Positions 53,130 through 62,201 of a DNA stretch of 64,000 nucleotides are shown piece after piece. The DNA is from Candidatus Tumulicola sp. (GTDB lineage Bacteria; Vulcanimicrobiota; Vulcanimicrobiia; Vulcanimicrobiales; Vulcanimicrobiaceae): the NCBI GenBank assembly GCA_036490475.1, contig DASXDT010000005.1, forward strand, positions 784,812-848,811, in the 5' to 3' direction. Below the pieces are notes generated by a model. That model was not told where the DNA came from and made no database searches. It saw only the letters and a program-made list of their open reading frames with translations. Each line of letters begins with the position of its first letter. The stretch's first letter is position 1. The position numbers were made by a program, and so were the translations under genes.

Positions 53130-54644
53130 CTATTTCTGAGGATCGTGGGGGTTTGTTGGCACTATCGTCCAGGCGTTGCGTTCGGGGTGATAGACCAGGG
53201 CAAAGCGCGCTCGCGCGTTCCCAATCGGAACTAGAGTGATGCGACGATTCGCGTACAGCGCAAATAAACCGCGCGTTGAAATACCATCAGGACCATCGTC
53301 GTCATAGGCGATCCAGTCGAAATTCCGCGCTACCGCTATTGAATCACCGTCGCGAACATCTGACACCAAGCCGCGGGTGAGCTGTTCTTCAAGTGCGGAC
53401 CGCGCGTAACGTGACGGTAAGCCTTCTCGGACCAGGCGAACATTGGCCGCTTGCGTCATGGTGGCACACATCGCGATAGCACCACACAGAACGATTTGTC
53501 CCGGCACCACCCGCCAACGCAAGAGTATCGCTTTTGCGAATGCGGTTCCGATAAGAGCAACTCCGAAGGCCTGGAAAAACACTGGGAGGTAGCCCAAGCC
53601 GAGCTTGAGCTCGTGCTGATATTTGATCGTCAACGCGATGGGTAGTGCCGGCAGAACGAGCACCAGAAGGCCGACCCAAACAAGCGGCGCGACTCGTCCT
53701 GCGTCATTGCGAACCACCTCGCGAAGACACCACCATGCGGCGAGCATAAACGCAATAAACACAATTGGGGACAATGGAGCGTTTCGAAAGAAATCGCCAA
53801 CGTCCGCGCGACTATATATTCCCGAAGGATCAAAGGCCCAGTAACTTAGGGGAAACGCTGCGACAATTTGGTAACCTGCGGTACGTACGATCGCGAGTGG
53901 GTCCGATCCGATTGCATAGATCGATCCTGACGGCAGCCCTACGATACGGCGCATTGCCAGCGCAAAACCCGTTAAGGAGGCGGCAATTAGGACGTACGGC
54001 CACGACATCCGGACGATTTCGGTTCGGCCCCTTCGTACCAACGCGGTGATCGCCGGATAGATCAAGCATAGGGGATACACATCTTCGTACGTGAGAGCTG
54101 CGATCGCATAGAACATGACTGAAGCAATCCGCATCGCGATACTCCGCGTAACGAGTGCACGTCGAAACGCCATCAGCGATGCGAGCATTGCGATCATCAC
54201 TACTTGAGGCATCGCGTTGTACGCGAGAATTGAGTCGTGGTACCCGCGTTCAGTGAATAGCGTTACTACGATAAGAGCGGAAAGGTTTGCCATCGCGGCA
54301 TTTGTATATCCCTTTACACACCGTCGAAACAATTCGACGGTAATGAGTGTCATCGCGACCAACAACGTCTTATACGCGACCAAATTAGTGAAGATATAAA
54401 AGACGAAATACTTCTCAACCACTAGTCCCGGATAAAAACGTCCGTTGCCGAGGAACCACTCTTCGAAGGAACGCAACATCGCCTGCCCGAGCGACAGCCC
54501 GTCAGCCCTGAGCACGCCGTTAAGAACTGAGTAGAAGGCGTCATCGCCCAACCATCCACTCCAAAGTGCGGGCGAAATAATGGAAAACCCGAGGACCGCC
54601 AAGATGATCGGGAACCATCGCGAAAACCTGGATACGTAACTCAA
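53130..54644 (-). CDS. Polytopic membrane protein, possible GT-C glycosyltransferase
   Basis: 504 residues with about ten hydrophobic helices. After the first helix comes WSGWLGDDAFYSVLNGV, an acidic DD loop in the position where GT-C glycosyltransferases place catalytic Asp residues, and later EERGYHDS- and TYEDVYP-type loops. The last 100 residues are soluble. The fold assignment is inferred from layout only; donor and acceptor are unknown. No RBS of note; the gene stands alone. Confidence 0.6.
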   Translation of the reverse strand: MSYVSRFSRWFPIILAVLGFSIISPALWSGWLGDDAFYSVLNGVLRADGLSLGQAMLRSFEEWFLGNGRFYPGLVVEKYFVFYIFTNLVAYKTLLVAMTLITVELFRRCVKGYTNAAMANLSALIVVTLFTERGYHDSILAYNAMPQVVMIAMLASLMAFRRALVTRSIAMRIASVMFYAIAALTYEDVYPLCLIYPAITALVRRGRTEIVRMSWPYVLIAASLTGFALAMRRIVGLPSGSIYAIGSDPLAIVRTAGYQIVAAFPLSYWAFDPSGIYSRADVGDFFRNAPLSPIVFIAFMLAAWWCLREVVRNDAGRVAPLVWVGLLVLVLPALPIALTIKYQHELKLGLGYLPVFFQAFGVALIGTAFAKAILLRWRVVPGQIVLCGAIAMCATMTQAANVRLVREGLPSRYARSALEEQLTRGLVSDVRDGDSIAVARNFDWIAYDDDGPDGISTRGLFALYANRRITLVPIGNARARFALVYHPERNAWTIVPTNPHDPQK

Positions 54645-54952
54645 AGCATCGGCACACGAGCCGCGTTTCTACTCGGGCTTAAACTTTTCTCATGGCCTGA
54701 TGCGCCGCAACCGTTCATATATTGTACCTTGTCTGATAGTCCTAAGCACCGAGTTGTTCCTTGGATCGTAGTCGGTCACGTGCCTCGCGGACTTTTTACG
54801 TTTTCGACGTGAAGCTCCCAAGATAAATCAAACCCTAGCACTCATGCCCACCGCAACCCCGCCACCGATCGCTACGCCATTATAGTTGCGACCGACTCGC
54901 AATCCGGCTCCTATGCGCCTCGATGCAAGCGCCGCGATCGGTGGCGAGGCGG
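54645..54952. other. Intergenic region with 13-bp inverted repeat
   Basis: No start-bearing gene. CGCCACCGATCGC (54860-54872) and GCGATCGGTGGCG (54934-54946) are perfect inverted repeats 61 bases apart. On the minus strand a frame without start reads IGAGLRVGRNYNGVAIGGGV to a stop, possibly the tail of a lost surface protein. Confidence 0.4.
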
Positions 54953-56353
54953 CTACGTGGCGACGGTTACCAAGGGCGGCTTCCATTGACCATTAATCGC
55001 GGACTCCTTCGGCCAATAAACGCGTAAAATCATGAAAAACGGCCCTGCAGGCGCCGGTAACCAGTTCGACTCCTCATTCGTGCCGGGGGACGTACTTTGG
55101 ATGTAGATCGTTAGTCCGCCATCATTATCCAATTTCAGGCTTGGAAGCATCGGTGAGTTAATTAGATACCTGCTAATGGGATTTGCGACCAGAAGTTGCT
55201 GCGGCAAGTTGTACAGGGTCACCGACCAAAATGCTCTGGCCGGAGGGAACTCACCCTTAGCGAAGTGGATCGTATAGTTAGCAGAGCCACTAAGCGGCTG
55301 ACCATTCGATGATTTCGTGATTCCAAAATACTGGGCTTCCGCTACGCTATTCCCAAGTATTCCGTACTGCGCTCCGACCGCTCGATTCAGATAGTTGTCG
55401 TGCATCTCCTCAGGAGTCCCAAAGAGATCGTTTGTACCCGTAACCGCAGCGCGAGCGGTGTCGATTCCTTTTTGCCCAGCCGCCATGCCGGCGACATACG
55501 AGCTGGCCCGCGAGCCCGCATCGAACGGCTTACCCGGGACGATACCGATGCTCGCAAAGCTTTGCCGAAGCGCAACCTCACTCGGACGCGTCGGACAAAA
55601 TTGTAAGATGAAGGCGAGGAGATTGAAAGCCTGTGGTGACGTGCGCTCCTCTGCTGGAGTCAGTGGTGGAAGCCAATCTACCGCCGGTGCCGCTGGTGGT
55701 GCGGTTGTCCCGAGGTATGACGACAACGATTGAACCGTGTACCCGGCCTGAATCTTCCTAACGTTATCGAGGTCCGAGGGTCCAAAAAGCTGCGTGCGGA
55801 TTCCAACGAGCCCGAACTCCGTGTCGAAGCGAACAACCTTCGTAATGGCGCTTGGCGTCGGGCCCTTCCAATCTGGCCCGACGATGAGGATTTTGGCGCC
55901 GCCATTGCCCGTTGTACGCGTACCCGCGTAGGCGATATTATACGTGTATTGATCGACGAACTGCGCCGAGTAGTAACGATTCTTTTCGATCGCAGGCATC
56001 GTAAACACGAGCCCGTCAGCTCGTAAATCGAGGCCGATAAATGAATATGGCGTATCGGAGTTCGGTGTTTGAACAGTCGTGTCGGCGGGAGTGTAGACGT
56101 TCGCACTGTTGACAAGTGTATTAAAAGGTCCCTTGAAGGCTGGGGTTCTCGAATCAATGAAGTAGCCGAACATAATCCGGTAGAGGTCAACCATCGGAAA
56201 TCCATAGATATACGCTTCTCTAGCCGCAGCCTCTATCTGCGCAGGTTGTGCACCCTGGGCCGCGGCGGAAGGCGGAAATGCCGCTAATAAAAACACCATC
56301 GCGAAGAAAAGAGCCGTGGACAACCGGGGTTTGCCTGCAACAGGTTTCATCAT
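54953..56353 (-). CDS. Exported DUF1254/DUF1214 protein
   Basis: 466 residues from ATG 56353 (AAAGGA upstream; a second ATG follows directly). The signal peptide reads LSTALFFAMVFLLAAFPPSAAAQG. The mature part (REAYIYGFPMVDLYRIMFGYF, YTPADTTVQTPNSDTPYSFIG, AFWSVTLYNLPQQLLVANPISRYLINSPML, GPFFMILRVYWPKES) is closely similar throughout to the cytoplasmic protein at 17531-18847. One organism thus has exported and unexported forms of the same protein. Function unknown. Confidence 0.87.
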   Translation of the reverse strand: MMKPVAGKPRLSTALFFAMVFLLAAFPPSAAAQGAQPAQIEAAAREAYIYGFPMVDLYRIMFGYFIDSRTPAFKGPFNTLVNSANVYTPADTTVQTPNSDTPYSFIGLDLRADGLVFTMPAIEKNRYYSAQFVDQYTYNIAYAGTRTTGNGGAKILIVGPDWKGPTPSAITKVVRFDTEFGLVGIRTQLFGPSDLDNVRKIQAGYTVQSLSSYLGTTAPPAAPAVDWLPPLTPAEERTSPQAFNLLAFILQFCPTRPSEVALRQSFASIGIVPGKPFDAGSRASSYVAGMAAGQKGIDTARAAVTGTNDLFGTPEEMHDNYLNRAVGAQYGILGNSVAEAQYFGITKSSNGQPLSGSANYTIHFAKGEFPPARAFWSVTLYNLPQQLLVANPISRYLINSPMLPSLKLDNDGGLTIYIQSTSPGTNEESNWLPAPAGPFFMILRVYWPKESAINGQWKPPLVTVAT

Positions 56354-56748
56354 GGGGAGTCCTTTCAAATCCGCGTGAATAGGGCGCGGTATAGTCACGA
56401 CCTTGTGAGCCGAGCATAACATTAAGCGGGAAGCCGGGCTATCCCAAAAGGGAATCGCCGGGTGTGGCTGGGCGCGCGGGTCAGCCAAGTCTCCCACTCG
56501 TCTCACGTGGTACGCAAACGCACGGTGTTGGGGTGGGAAGGGCAGTAAAGCGAAGCAATGGTGCTGCGCCTAGACCGGATGGCGCGAATGGTACTCGCGC
56601 TTGAGGGTGCCAGCGGGGCGAGTCGCACCGCCGATGCATCGCGCATGGAGTATGCACATCGGGATGGCGTGAAAAGGCGTTATCCTATGAAATCTTTTCG
56701 TCGTGTGCGAGCTCTTGCCGCAGTGATCGACAGTGCGTTCGCGACTAT
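56354..56748. other. Intergenic region, nothing recognised
   Basis: About 395 bases between the divergently read DUF1254 gene and the end of the propeller gene at 56749. Short frames are Arg/Ala-rich without RBS. Confidence 0.4.
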
Positions 56749-57711
56749 TCAGCGCTCTTCGTGACTAAGCGCCATACCTTGAGAGTAGTCCAGTCCGGTT
56801 GCGACTTTCAGTTGAAACGCGCCCGGAGGATAAGGGCTGATGTAGATATTATGGTCGGCGTAATTGGAGTAGTAGATGTTTCGCTGGTTTCCGCCAAGAA
56901 CGATTTGCGTAGTGAAAACACCGGTGTTCACGACCTGGGACGGCTCCTTTTTCCCTGGCGGAAATATGTCAACGGTACCATTGCCGGTCTCGACGACGAT
57001 GATGTTTCCGGAGCGATCGATCTGTAACCCTTGCGGCGCCCAAATATGCATACCCAAGACACGGCCGTCCGTAGAGTTCGGAGCGAACTCTTCAACGCTA
57101 CCGTGACCTTGGCGGCCGCGATACGCCACATACAGGTTCGATGCATCGTCGACGTTTATGCCGTCAGCTTCGATGCCCGGGGTCTTTATCGTAGTATCCG
57201 GCGTCGTTTGCCGCCGAGGGTATTCGGTGATGGTTCCGTTGCGGTTAGCGGCGTAAAGCCTGCCCGAATGATCGGTTACGATGTACAACGGACTTGCGGT
57301 ATCGTTGTAAGTCATCCAAGGATGCACGGTGCCCGGACGATAGGCTGTTATTGTGTTGGTATTGGCGACGTACAGGCCGCCTTTCGCGTCCGCGAACAGC
57401 CCGTAGGCACCAGCGACGCCGTCGGTAATTGATCCGACGGCGCTGCCATCTTTCTCCCGGAAGATCACAACTTGGTTGCCGCCGGCAACATAGATGAGCG
57501 CTCCTGTAGCGCGTTTTGCGTCCAGCCAGCCGCGCGGCTTCGACCCGAAGACCAGGGGTCTCAGCACGGTAGGCGATGGATCGGGAACTCCCGACCTTAG
57601 TTCCGACGATTGACCTACGGATGAGCTTGCGAACGACGAGACAACCGGAGCACAACCGGCCGACGCAAGTACGGCGGCGACCGTCACAAGAAAGACTGGA
57701 ATCGTACGCAT
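56749..57711 (-). CDS. Beta-propeller (NHL-like) lipoprotein
   Basis: 320 residues with signal peptide and lipobox SAGC. A Ser-rich linker precedes blades such as GAYGLFADAKGGLYVANTNTITAYRPG, SPLYIVTDHSGRLYAANRNGTITEYP, GINVDDASNLYVAYRG and GLQIDRSGNIIVVETGNGTVDIFPPG, close to the NHL consensus. It ends ISPYPPGAFQLKV. Related to the other propeller lipoproteins, less closely to the tandem array. Ligand unknown. Confidence 0.8.
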   Translation of the reverse strand: MRTIPVFLVTVAAVLASAGCAPVVSSFASSSVGQSSELRSGVPDPSPTVLRPLVFGSKPRGWLDAKRATGALIYVAGGNQVVIFREKDGSAVGSITDGVAGAYGLFADAKGGLYVANTNTITAYRPGTVHPWMTYNDTASPLYIVTDHSGRLYAANRNGTITEYPRRQTTPDTTIKTPGIEADGINVDDASNLYVAYRGRQGHGSVEEFAPNSTDGRVLGMHIWAPQGLQIDRSGNIIVVETGNGTVDIFPPGKKEPSQVVNTGVFTTQIVLGGNQRNIYYSNYADHNIYISPYPPGAFQLKVATGLDYSQGMALSHEER

Positions 57712-57977
57712 TAAACGTTACCATCACTTCGTAAAGAGCAGCGGAAAAGTGCTTAGCCTTGTCGCAGGGCCGTTCCTACGGCGCGACACGACGTACGCTA
57801 GGGCCGCACCGGACCTTGACCCGAAAACGTGGCGCTCCCCTCTGCTGAGCGACTAAGCTACCAAGCCACGCGAATGGGCTTGCATGTCGCGCAGCGGCTT
57901 ATCGATCGGCGCGTGAACCGAAAGTAATTCAGCGATGAGCTTTGAAGGGTGGTCTATCAGTCCCGAAAGGCGAATGT

Positions 57978-59299
57978 ATGCGCAGTGTGCGTCCTCTTCT
58001 TCTCGTTCTCGCCATGGCATTAATTGCGTCGCTTATCGATTGCTCGGCGCCGCAACAATCACTCGTAGTACCGCGCGGCGCCACATTCGCCCGGTCCGGC
58101 GCCACGACGGCAACTGAAACGCTTCTACACTCGTTCGCGGGAAATAGTGACGGATCGTATCCTAACTCGTCTCTCGTGGCGGTCAAATCGCTCTTCTTCG
58201 GAACGACGAGCAACGGCGGTAGCGGCGGTTGTACGAAAGTTGACGGATGCGGAACGGTGTACACCATCGACGCGTCGGGCAACGAGACCGTGGTCACCGC
58301 GTTTAAGGGCGCCACGGACGGAGAGGCTCCGAACCAACTTCTGCTCGATTCCGATACGACATTTTACGGTACGACACAGTACGGCGGGAGCTCCGCTGCA
58401 CGCTCAAACGAGGCAATACGACCGGATGTGGCACGGTCTTTCAGCTTTCCCCTTCCGGCTCGGAAAAGGTTATTTATCGCTTCCCAGGCGGTGAAAAAGG
58501 GGCGCTTCCATCCTCCGGGCTAAGCAATTTTAAGTCGGTGTTTTACGGTGAAGCGGCTGCCGGCGGAAAAGGCGACTGCGATACCGCCGACCAGCCCGGT
58601 TGTGGGCTCATCTATAGCGTCACCAAGTCGGGTCATGTCAAAGTAATTTATACGTTTGCCGGCGGCACCGATGCCGGCTCTCCGAGCGGCGGCTTAACGG
58701 CCGACAAAGGTGCACTGTACGGAACGAGCACCGCGGGTCGCAAGGATCCGGCGTGCGAATCCAGCTACGGCTGCGGGGCCGTTTTCAAAGTGACACCTTC
58801 GGGAAAGGAAACAGTTCTTCACGTTTTCACCGGAAAGCGCGACGATGGGGTGCTGCCGAAAACCGGTCTCGTTTTACTGAACGGAACGTTCTACGGCACC
58901 ACGTTTACTGGTGGGACGTACGATTGTGGGACGACCGCCTACTTCTTCGGTTGTGGAACCGTCTTCGAAATTACACCTTCCGGCGCCGAAAAGACGATTC
59001 ACAATTTCAAAGGGGGGAGTGATGGCCGCTATCCGAGCGGTCTTTTCGTCGTCAACGGCGTTCTCTATGGAACGACGAGCGGCGGAGGCGACGCCTGCAA
59101 GCCCTACGGAGGATGTGGAACGTTCTTCAAAATGACCGCTTCGGGTGAGAAAAAAATCCTCTACTCCTTTCCCGGAACGCCAGATGTTAGCAGTCCTATT
59201 TCCTCGTTTTTATACGAAAACGGGACGTTTTACGGCGTCTCGGGCGGCGGAGGTTCGCATGCGTTGGGAACGGCTTTCGCAGTAACGCTGCAGCCCTGA
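57978..59299 (+). pseudogene. GloVer-type lipoprotein 3, one-base frameshift
   Basis: The gene starts at ATG 57978 with a signal sequence ending LIDC (a weak lipobox). LYGTT-type repeats run in frame to about 58390, then jump to another frame that resumes exactly with CTLKRGNTTGCGTVFQLSPSG at 58397 and continues to 59299. Restoring a single base just before 58397 gives one continuous protein of about 440 residues. As read, the first frame ends at 58523 after nonsense residues. Inactivating mutation or sequencing error cannot be distinguished here. Confidence 0.85.
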
Positions 59300-59374
59300 C
59301 GTGTTTTGTCTGCAAGCTGGATGCGTTACGTAGTCGAATTCGAGCGAAGAGCCATGAACGGACAGGTGGTAAGA

Positions 59375-60322
59375 ATGAGTTACTCCAGAAGCATTTCCAT
59401 CGTCAGTGTTTTGCTATGCCTTGTTGTGACCTCGGGGTGCGCTCAACTCTCGCCGAGCGTGCATCCGATGCCATTTGCTCGCGCGGACGCGGCGGCGCGA
59501 TCTCGGACGTTCGAGTACACCGGTAGATCACAACCATTTATTGTGCCGGCCGGCGTAACGCAAGTAACGATCCTCGCCGACGGTGCGGCCGGCGGGAGCG
59601 TAAGTTATCCGCAAGTTGGCGGGCGCGGCGGTCGCGTTTACGCGATAGTGCCCGTGCAGCCGAACGAAACGCTTTACGTGCGTGTAGGTGGCACCGCAGA
59701 CGGAACTAAGGGTGGCTATAACGGTGGGGGTAACGGTGAATTCATTCAGTCGTACAACGCCGGCTCGGGCGGCGGTGGCGGAGCGAGCGATATTCGTGAA
59801 GGTGGAAAATTGTTGAGTAATCGGATCGTCGTTGCGGCAGGCGGCGGTGGTTCCGGTTTCCACGGTTACAGCAACGACGGAGGGGCAGGCGGACCGGGTG
59901 GGACCCGCACCGGCGGCAAAGGCGTTAAGGGGCAGTATGGCGAGGCCGGGTCCGGTGGAAACGGCGGCGCGCCGAATCATGGCGGAAAGGGCGGCAAGCG
60001 CGGCGACGGCTGCGACTACCAGCACTGCAACCTTCATGGGCAAGCCGGTCGACGCGGCACGTTCGGCATCGGCGGTGACGGAGGCGGAAATAGCTGCCCC
60101 GCCAGCTGTTTTCCGGGCGGTGGCGGCGGCGGCGGCGGTGCTGGATGGTACGGTGGCGGGGGCGGCGGGTCCGGCGTATCGTCAACCACGGATACCGGCG
60201 CCGGCGGGGGCGGTGGCGGCGGATCGTCGTACGTCGAACCGAACGCGATAGGCGTTCGTATGTACAGAGGCTGGAAAGATGCTACCGGCAATGGCGTTGT
60301 AACCCTTAGATGGCCTCAGTAG
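59375..60322 (+). CDS. Glycine-rich lipoprotein 2
   Basis: 315 residues from ATG 59375, behind AGGTGG. The signal sequence ends TSGC. The same module as in the paralogue at 50547 follows (FEYTGRSQPFIVPAGVTQVTILADGAAGG), then ASDIREGGKLLSNRIVVAAGGGG and long Gly-rich blocks ending SSYVEPNAIGVRMYRGWK. The conserved frame around the variable glycine blocks argues that the ends are structural. Surface protein of unknown role. Confidence 0.85.
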   Translation: MSYSRSISIVSVLLCLVVTSGCAQLSPSVHPMPFARADAAARSRTFEYTGRSQPFIVPAGVTQVTILADGAAGGSVSYPQVGGRGGRVYAIVPVQPNETLYVRVGGTADGTKGGYNGGGNGEFIQSYNAGSGGGGGASDIREGGKLLSNRIVVAAGGGGSGFHGYSNDGGAGGPGGTRTGGKGVKGQYGEAGSGGNGGAPNHGGKGGKRGDGCDYQHCNLHGQAGRRGTFGIGGDGGGNSCPASCFPGGGGGGGGAGWYGGGGGGSGVSSTTDTGAGGGGGGGSSYVEPNAIGVRMYRGWKDATGNGVVTLRWPQ

Positions 60323-60458
60323 TCAAGACTCCCAATAGTGTCTAAACAACTTCGTTCAAGTTCTGCCATTGGCAATAAGGGTTTTCGCCGCGATTGCGGT
60401 TGAAGCTCCCGAGACGACGGGTACAAGTGCGCTTGACGCGTTACGAAGAGGTACGAAT

Positions 60459-60848
60459 ATGAAAATACAACTTGGCACGGTTTGGCATTTCAGTCTTGCC
60501 GTCAGAGACCCGGAGAAGCACGCGCAGTTTTGGACCAAGAACTTCGATCTGCAGGAAATGTTCCGGTCCGATGAGGCCATCGCGCTGACGAACGACGCCA
60601 TGATCATCGGGTTCTTCAAAGGCACACCACATCCAGACACGATCGACCACATATCGTTTCACCTCGACGGTACGCGCGCGCTGCGCGAAGCGCTCGACAC
60701 GTTGAAGAAAAATGGCGTAGAACTGGAAGACCCGGGTGACGAGATCGGCCCTACATCGCCGGGCTCGCCGCATTTAGGCTTGTGGTTTCGCGATCCGGAC
60801 GGATATCGCTGGGAGCTCTCGGTTCAGAACGCTGCGCGCGGTTCCTGA
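60459..60848 (+). CDS. VOC family protein (glyoxalase-like)
   Basis: 129 residues from ATG 60459, with GAAGAGG upstream. VWHFSLAVRDPEKHAQFWTKNFDLQEMF is the first VOC half; IDHISFHLDGTRALREALDTLKKNGVELEDPGDE and LGLWFRDPDGYRWELSV the second. His and Glu at the usual metal positions (WHF, HIS, WEL) are present. Substrate unknown. Confidence 0.85.
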   Translation: MKIQLGTVWHFSLAVRDPEKHAQFWTKNFDLQEMFRSDEAIALTNDAMIIGFFKGTPHPDTIDHISFHLDGTRALREALDTLKKNGVELEDPGDEIGPTSPGSPHLGLWFRDPDGYRWELSVQNAARGS

Positions 60849-60859
60849 ACGATTTTGCG

Positions 60860-61159
60860 TTAGTCGAAGGTCGCTTCGTCGACCTCATCTACCGTCCCGG
60901 ACGCGACCTGTCGTGCGCCTTCGTAAAGAGCGAACTGCGAACCAGTTGCGATGTTTTCTACGACGGGAGCCACATCAGGGTGTCCTAGCATCGTAATATG
61001 CGCGGGACGCGTTCGTCCCACAACCATTTCGGAGACTTCCTCCAAAAGGGTCAACCCGAAGCGGACGTTCGAAAACCTAAATTGGATGTGCGGCATGTAG
61101 CGCATCGTCAACGTGCGGTTCACCGACGGCGTGATACTTGCTTTGAATCGGATCGGCAT
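60860..61159 (-). CDS. Stand-alone EF-Tu domain-3-like protein
   Basis: 99 residues from ATG 61159, preceded by GGAGAAC at ideal spacing (a longer in-frame start at 61192 is weaker). It aligns in order with domain 3 of elongation factor Tu: IRFKASITP for KFESEVYIL, YMPHIQFRFSNV for YRPQFYFRTTDV, EMVV, and GSQFALYEGARQVASGTVDEV for [21 protein letters not shown]. No GTPase or domain 2 is present. Function unknown; possibly a binding module unrelated to translation. Convergent with the VOC gene, 11 bp apart. Confidence 0.6.
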   Translation of the reverse strand: MPIRFKASITPSVNRTLTMRYMPHIQFRFSNVRFGLTLLEEVSEMVVGRTRPAHITMLGHPDVAPVVENIATGSQFALYEGARQVASGTVDEVDEATFD

Positions 61160-61260
61160 GCAAAGTTCTCCAAGGCCTGCCCACTTCAACAATCGCGAAG
61201 GTTGAGGCCTCGCTCGCGATGCTTGGCGGAGCGGAACGCCCTAGCGCGAACCACGCAACC

Positions 61261-61606
61261 ATGGCGACCCAGTTCGACGCGGGCCCGCCGGATTCGGCTC
61301 GTCCTACCGGCACGGTCACGGCGTCCGGCAGGCACAATATCCCTTACACATCGCGATCGCGCTGCAGCAATGTCGCGCTGCTCTTGGCGCTACGTGGAGA
61401 GGCGAACAATACGGCGCGGTTGTTCGGCTAAGTCAATCTGCAATACAAAGAATTCGGCAATGAGCGTGCGCCCACGGAGCGGTGGGGCTACGAGAAGCTC
61501 GTGGCCGCATTGCACGAGCAGCTGATCGAAGCCGAGATAGAGACCTTCGGCCGAAGGTGTGGCGTGGTCGGAAGATCAGGCGGCCGAAGCAGCGCTCAAG
61601 GTTTGA
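61261..61606 (+). pseudogene. Cyclase/ATPase/TPR gene with large internal deletion
   Basis: The frame opens at ATG 61261 with DAGPPDSARPTGTVT, matching the start of the cyclase at 40578-43349 (DSGPGSARPTGTVAF). After about 20 codons it jumps to the far C-terminus: RQAQYPLHIAIALQQ (in a shifted frame), NVALLLALRGEANNTARLFG, an in-frame TAA, then VNLQYKEFGNERAPTERWGYEKLVAALHEQ and AWSEDQAAEAAL before the natural stop at 61604-61606. About 2.4 kb of the parental gene is missing, plus a frameshift and a stop. Confidence 0.85.
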
Positions 61607-61607
61607 C

Positions 61608-61760
61608 CACAAGCACAGTAATGCCCGGCGCAACGGCCGCCCGCACTCTGAAACGTTTCACAACATCGGCAAACCGCAAACTCTTGAAGTTCGGACTGGC
61701 GTAACGCAAATCAGCGTCGTTGCTGATGACGCAATGGGCGGAAGTGTAACCGATCAATAA
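61608..61760 (+). pseudogene. Stub of a glycine-rich lipoprotein
   Basis: The frame reads SETFHNIGKPQTLEVRTGVTQISVVADDAMGGSV then TAA at 61758-61760, matching the entry module of the glycine-rich lipoproteins (FDYTGKPQHFKVPSGVTQVTIIADGASGG). Signal peptide and glycine blocks are absent. It lies directly behind the cyclase remnant. Confidence 0.8.
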
Positions 61761-62201
61761 CTTGGCGGTCTTTAAGCTTAGCGCTTCCAAGGCCGGTCCA
61801 AAATAGCAGCGCGCGGTCGCGGCTCGGACAGGCGTAATGACACTATCGTTCCGGCAGTGGTTGGGCGGCACAGTATTATACTCAAAATATGCTCACTCGA
61901 CTTCCATGCGAACGTCGAGATACGTCTGTATGACGCATCATATTTCCGACGATCTCTAGGCCTCGCGCATCGTCGAGCGGCATCCAGAAATTGACCTAGG
62001 TATACTATCCTTGCAAATGAACTTTTGGGACAGTGCTGTGCTCTAGCCTCTTCCACAATGCGCAGGTATGCAGAGCTATGATGCAAACTATCGCTAGCGA
62101 ATGAGCGGAGCAGACTTGTTGATTCGCTTGCCGGAGGACAATATTTTGAGGTTCGCTTCCAAGCTGGCTTCGATTTCGCCAGCAGCTGCGAAAGCACTAA
62201 C
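61761..62201. other. Degenerate or non-coding region
   Basis: No start-bearing gene seen. It follows two gene remnants and shows many stops in all frames; probably further decayed sequence plus the promoter for the phosphoesterase gene. Confidence 0.4.

Noticed and set aside
17498..56402. Shared 11-mer GTGACTATACC near both DUF1254 genes
   Set aside because: The orientation relative to the genes is opposite in the two places, so it does not behave like a common promoter or operator.
56558..56764. 68-codon plus-strand frame
   Set aside because: No RBS, Arg/Ala-rich, overlaps the end of the propeller gene.
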